Positions 12,973 to 15,520 of a DNA stretch of 15,520 nt are shown one piece after another. The stretch is from NCBI GenBank assembly GCA_937876395.1, contig CALEIM010000165.1, positions 1 to 15,520 on the forward strand, read 5' to 3'. Under the pieces are notes generated by a model. The model saw only the letters and a program-made list of their open reading frames with translations, was not told the DNA's origin and did not search any database. Position 1 is the stretch's first letter. Each line of letters begins with the position of its first letter. The position numbers and the translations under genes are program-made. This DNA comes from an uncultured Wenzhouxiangella sp. (GTDB lineage: Bacteria > Pseudomonadota > Gammaproteobacteria > Xanthomonadales > Wenzhouxiangellaceae).

Positions 12973-13428
12973 ATGAAGCTGATTTTGCTTGAAAATATTT
13001 ACAACCTCGGTGAGCTGGGCGATACGGTGACCGTCAAGGCCGGCTATGGGCGCAATTTCCTCCTGCCGCGCGGTCTGGCCGTGCCGGCAACCGCCGCGAA
13101 CCTTGAGAAATTCGAGGCCCGCCGTGAGGAACTGGAGCGCCAGGCCAATGAGCGTCTGTCGGCCGCCGAAGCGCGCAAGGAGGCCATCGATGCGTTGGAG
13201 GGTCTGCGTTTCGAGGTGCCGGTCAGCCCGGAAGGGCGCCTGTACGGATCAATCAATCCGCACGAGATTGCCGCCCGACTGACCGAAATGGGCTACCCGG
13301 TGGAAAAAGCCGAGGTGGACATGCCTGAAGGTCCGATCCGCGAGCCCGGAGAGTACACGGTCGGCCTGATTCTGCATGCCGACGCGCTCACCGACATCGC
13401 CATTACGGTGGTTGCCGTCGATAGCTGA
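12973..13428 (+). CDS. rplI: 50S ribosomal protein L9
   Basis: L9 binds 23S rRNA near the L1 stalk and helps maintain reading frame. The 151 residues start with the conserved MKLILLENIYNLGELGD and the signature VKAGYGRNFLLPRGLAVPAT (21-40). A long connecting helix follows (residues about 41-75, rich in Glu, Arg and Ala), then the C-terminal domain with SVS/SINPHEIAARL-type RNA-binding sequence (GRLYGSINPHEIA). A GGGG purine stretch precedes the ATG. It is the last gene of the ribosomal operon, 16 bases after rpsR, and a strong terminator follows 28 bases after its stop. Confidence 0.97.
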   Translation: MKLILLENIYNLGELGDTVTVKAGYGRNFLLPRGLAVPATAANLEKFEARREELERQANERLSAAEARKEAIDALEGLRFEVPVSPEGRLYGSINPHEIAARLTEMGYPVEKAEVDMPEGPIREPGEYTVGLILHADALTDIAITVVAVDS

Positions 13429-13456
13429 TAAAAGCTGAGCGCTTTTCGTACCTTCA

Positions 13457-13496
13457 AGGCCACCGGGGGCAGAATGCCGCCCCCGGTGGCCTTTTT
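13457..13496 (+). terminator. Rho-independent terminator of the rpsF-rpsR-rplI operon
   Basis: A perfect 14-bp stem, AGGCCACCGGGGGC (13457-13470) with GCCCCCGGTGGCCT (13479-13492), an eight-base loop and a run of five T (13492-13496). Confidence 0.95.
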
Positions 13497-13500
13497 CGTG

Positions 13501-13529
13501 ACGACAGCCTGAGCTGACCCGCGTATACT
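13501..13529 (+). promoter_or_regulatory. Possible promoter of dnaB
   Basis: TATACT (13524-13529) is a good -10 box. ACGACA (13501-13506), 17 bp upstream, is a poor -35. It lies between the ribosomal terminator and the dnaB start, so some promoter is needed here. Confidence 0.45.
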
Positions 13530-13571
13530 GAACCGTCCTGCGCGATTAGAACGCGCTGGCAAGCGAGCACT

Positions 13572-14945
13572 GTGGCCGAACCCAGAATTTCCACCCTTAG
13601 CAGCGTCCGGGCACCGCCCCATTCCAATGAGGCGGAGCAGTCGCTGCTGGGCGCTCTGATGCTCAGCCAGCAGGTCTGGGATGAGGTCTCCGATCAGGTT
13701 GACGAGACTGACTTCTATCGTCGCAATCACCGTTTGATCTACCGTGCGATCGCCGAGCTGGCGCAGGATAATCAGCCCTGCGATGCGGTGACGGTCAGCG
13801 ACTGGTTTGCCCGCCACAATCAACTGGACCAGGTGGATTCCGGCGCGTATCTGACCATGCTGGCCAATGAAACGCCCGGCCCGGTCAATGCCCTGGGCTA
13901 CGCCAAGATCGTGCGCGAGAAGTCGATTCTGCGCCAGCTCATCCAGATCGGCACCGAAATCGCCGACAGCGCGCTGCAAACGGCCGGACGCAGTTCCAAG
14001 GATTTGCTGGAAGACGCCGAGCAGCGTATCTATGCGATAGCCGATCAGGGTGCGCACCGGGCGTCCGGCTATGTCAGCGTACGCGATGTGATGGCCAACG
14101 CCATGGATTTGCTGCATGAGCTGCAGCAGCTTGAGGACGGACTGAGCGGGGTGCCGACCGGTTTTATCGAGCTGGACCAGAGAACCTCGGGGCTGCAAAA
14201 AACTGACTTGATCATCGTTGCCGGCCGTCCCTCGATGGGCAAAACCTCGCTGGCCATGAACATTGCCGAGCGCGCGGCCATTCGCCACAAGGTGCCGGTC
14301 GCGGTGTTTTCGATGGAAATGTCCGACACCCAGCTGGTCATGCGCCTGTTTTCCTCGCTCGGTCAGATCAATCAGAAGCGTCTGCTGTCCGGCCGCCTCG
14401 ACGGTCAGGACTGGATCAAGCTGCGCTCGGCAATGACCCTGCTCAAAAGCGCCAATATCCTGATTGATCAGACGCCTTCGTTGACCCCCAGCGACCTGCG
14501 CGCGCGCGCGCGACGCATGAAGCGCGAGCATGATATCGGCCTGATCGTGGTCGACTACCTGCAGCTCATGCAGGTGCCGGGCAGCAGTGAGAACCGGACC
14601 AATGAAATCAGCGAAATTTCGCGCAGCCTCAAGGCCCTGGCCAAGGAACTTGATGTGCCGGTGATCGCTTTGTCACAGCTCAACCGCGCGCTTGAGCAGC
14701 GTCCCGACAAGCGACCGCGTATGGCGGATCTGCGTGAATCGGGCGCCATTGAGCAGGACGCCGACCTGATCCTGTTCATCTACCGCGACGAGGTCTACAA
14801 CCCGGAATCGGCCGACAAGGGGATTGCCGAGATCATCATCGGCAAGCACCGTAATGGCGCAATCGGCAGCTTCAACCTGGCCTTCCAGGGTGAATTCGTG
14901 CGCTTTCGCGACTTCACTCCGGATCACTACAGCCAGGACGGCTGA
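13572..14945 (+). CDS. dnaB: Replicative DNA helicase DnaB
   Basis: Hexameric 5'-3' helicase that unwinds DNA ahead of the replication fork and recruits primase. The 457-residue protein has the N-terminal helical collar (PHSNEAEQSLLGALM, 16-30, to about 150), a linker, and the RecA-like ATPase. That ATPase has Walker A AGRPSMGKTSLAMN (217-230), FSMEMSDTQL, the Walker B region GLIVVDYLQLM, the SQLNRALEQRPDKRP loop and the DLRESGAIEQDADLI motif. All DnaB motifs are intact and there is no intein. The start is GTG at 13572 with only a weak purine stretch upstream; the conserved region begins a few residues later, so it is well placed. alr follows 17 bases after the stop, the usual gammaproteobacterial dnaB-alr order. 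Confidence 0.97.
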   Translation: MAEPRISTLSSVRAPPHSNEAEQSLLGALMLSQQVWDEVSDQVDETDFYRRNHRLIYRAIAELAQDNQPCDAVTVSDWFARHNQLDQVDSGAYLTMLANETPGPVNALGYAKIVREKSILRQLIQIGTEIADSALQTAGRSSKDLLEDAEQRIYAIADQGAHRASGYVSVRDVMANAMDLLHELQQLEDGLSGVPTGFIELDQRTSGLQKTDLIIVAGRPSMGKTSLAMNIAERAAIRHKVPVAVFSMEMSDTQLVMRLFSSLGQINQKRLLSGRLDGQDWIKLRSAMTLLKSANILIDQTPSLTPSDLRARARRMKREHDIGLIVVDYLQLMQVPGSSENRTNEISEISRSLKALAKELDVPVIALSQLNRALEQRPDKRPRMADLRESGAIEQDADLILFIYRDEVYNPESADKGIAEIIIGKHRNGAIGSFNLAFQGEFVRFRDFTPDHYSQDG

Positions 14946-14962
14946 TCCGGGCAGCGCGTTTC

Positions 14963-15520
14963 GTGGCTCGCAACACCATCGCCCGCATCGATCCGGAAGC
15001 GATTGCGCACAATCTGCGCCGCGTCCGCGCGCTGGCCCCCGACAGTCGGGTGATGGCCGTGGTCAAAGCCGACGCTTACGGACACCGCATTGATCTGTGC
15101 CTGCCCGCGCTGGAGCAGGCCGATATGCTGGCCGTGGCCACCATCGAGGAGGCACGCGCAATCCGCCGGCTGGGCAGCGCACAACCGGTGCTGCTGCTCG
15201 AAGGCGTCAGTGAATTCGATGACCTGGCCGTCGCCGCCGAGCTGGGGCTGGAGCTGGTGGTTCATCAGCCGGAGCAGATCAATGCGCTGGAACGCTTTGG
15301 CCGTTCCCCCGTGTCGCGGCTATGGCTCAAAATCGACACCGGCATGCATCGGCTCGGGATACCGGACCGGGATGCCACAACAGCCCATGCACGGCTTTTG
15401 GCTCTGTCAGGCGTGGAGCAGGTCAACCTGATGAGTCATCTGGCCTGTGCCGAGCAGCCAGGTCACCCGCTCAACGCCCGTCAGATCAAGCGTTTTGTCG
15501 CGGCCGGCAAACAGCTCGAT
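14963..15520 (+). CDS. alr: Alanine racemase, N-terminal part (3' end outside window)
   Basis: PLP enzyme converting L- to D-alanine for peptidoglycan. The first 186 residues are present. The start is GTG at 14963, 17 bases after dnaB, with no strong ribosome-binding site, so coupling to dnaB is possible. The conserved pattern begins at once (NTIARIDPEAIAHNLRRVRAL). VVKADAYGH carries the PLP lysine (Lys35) and the conserved Tyr39. LWLKIDTGMHRLGI and LMSHLACAEQP follow the N-terminal TIM-barrel pattern. Family members usually read KANAYGHG. Here the segment is KADAYGHR, a minor departure whose effect is unknown. The C-terminal domain with the second catalytic tyrosine lies beyond the window. 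Confidence 0.94.
   Translation, partial: MARNTIARIDPEAIAHNLRRVRALAPDSRVMAVVKADAYGHRIDLCLPALEQADMLAVATIEEARAIRRLGSAQPVLLLEGVSEFDDLAVAAELGLELVVHQPEQINALERFGRSPVSRLWLKIDTGMHRLGIPDRDATTAHARLLALSGVEQVNLMSHLACAEQPGHPLNARQIKRFVAAGKQLD

Noticed and set aside
13293..14531. Minus-strand frame of 412 residues opposite dnaB
   Set aside because: Antisense of dnaB that runs through the strong operon terminator into rplI. No recognisable domain.

Overview
The window is almost entirely a gammaproteobacterial core-genome stretch with high G+C. The evidence is the gene order tRNA-Ser / 4.5S RNA / dnaX-ybaB-recR, the rpsF-rpsR-rplI ribosomal operon followed by dnaB-alr, and an E. coli-like exonuclease I whose catalytic residues sit one position from the E. 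coli numbering. A sensor kinase resembling those of the proteobacterial 'dedicated sortase' system, and a very acidic extension on ribosomal protein S6, would suit a marine or halotolerant member (for example near Wenzhouxiangella or other Chromatiales/Xanthomonadales-like lineages). That taxonomic guess is an inference.

Layout. 1-993: the 3' end of a class III aminotransferase (+) converges on a family I inorganic pyrophosphatase (-). This first kilobase has a more extreme G/C third-codon bias than everything after it. About 990-1020: an apparent junction. The pyrophosphatase lacks its usual first ~10-15 residues, and on the other side a histidine kinase (+) lacks its N-terminal part. Neither has a credible start signal. 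2509-3649: a lytic transglycosylase and methionine sulfoxide reductase A (both -). 3769-5244: exonuclease I (+). 5245-5527: an AT-richer gap with an 11-bp inverted repeat and DnaA-box-like sites. 5528-6289: a small unknown protein (-) diverging from a secreted ComEA-like helix-hairpin-helix protein (+), which ends at a strong terminator. 6363-8879: recR, ybaB and dnaX (operon read on -). 9083-9189: 4.5S SRP RNA (+). 9351-9443: tRNA-Ser(GCU) (-), facing the SRP RNA across a shared bidirectional terminator. 9669-10286: a small methyltransferase like phospholipid N-methyltransferases (+), overlapping tail-to-tail with mgtE (-, 10263-11636). 11637-12199: a 563-bp gap with divergent promoters for mgtE and rpsF. 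12200-13428: rpsF-rpsR-rplI with a terminator. 13572 to the end: dnaB and the first part of alanine racemase.

Function. Most genes serve DNA replication and repair (dnaX clamp loader, dnaB helicase, recR, exonuclease I, ybaB), translation and secretion (S6, S18, L9, tRNA-Ser, SRP RNA), envelope maintenance (lytic transglycosylase, alanine racemase), oxidative repair (msrA) and Mg2+ import (mgtE).

I found no clearly new multi-gene system, no CRISPR array, no insertion sequence and no defence island. The best leads are the junction near base 1000, the severed sortase-type sensor kinase, the structured DnaA-box gap after sbcB, the acidic tail of S6, and the long mgtE leader with a strong promoter.
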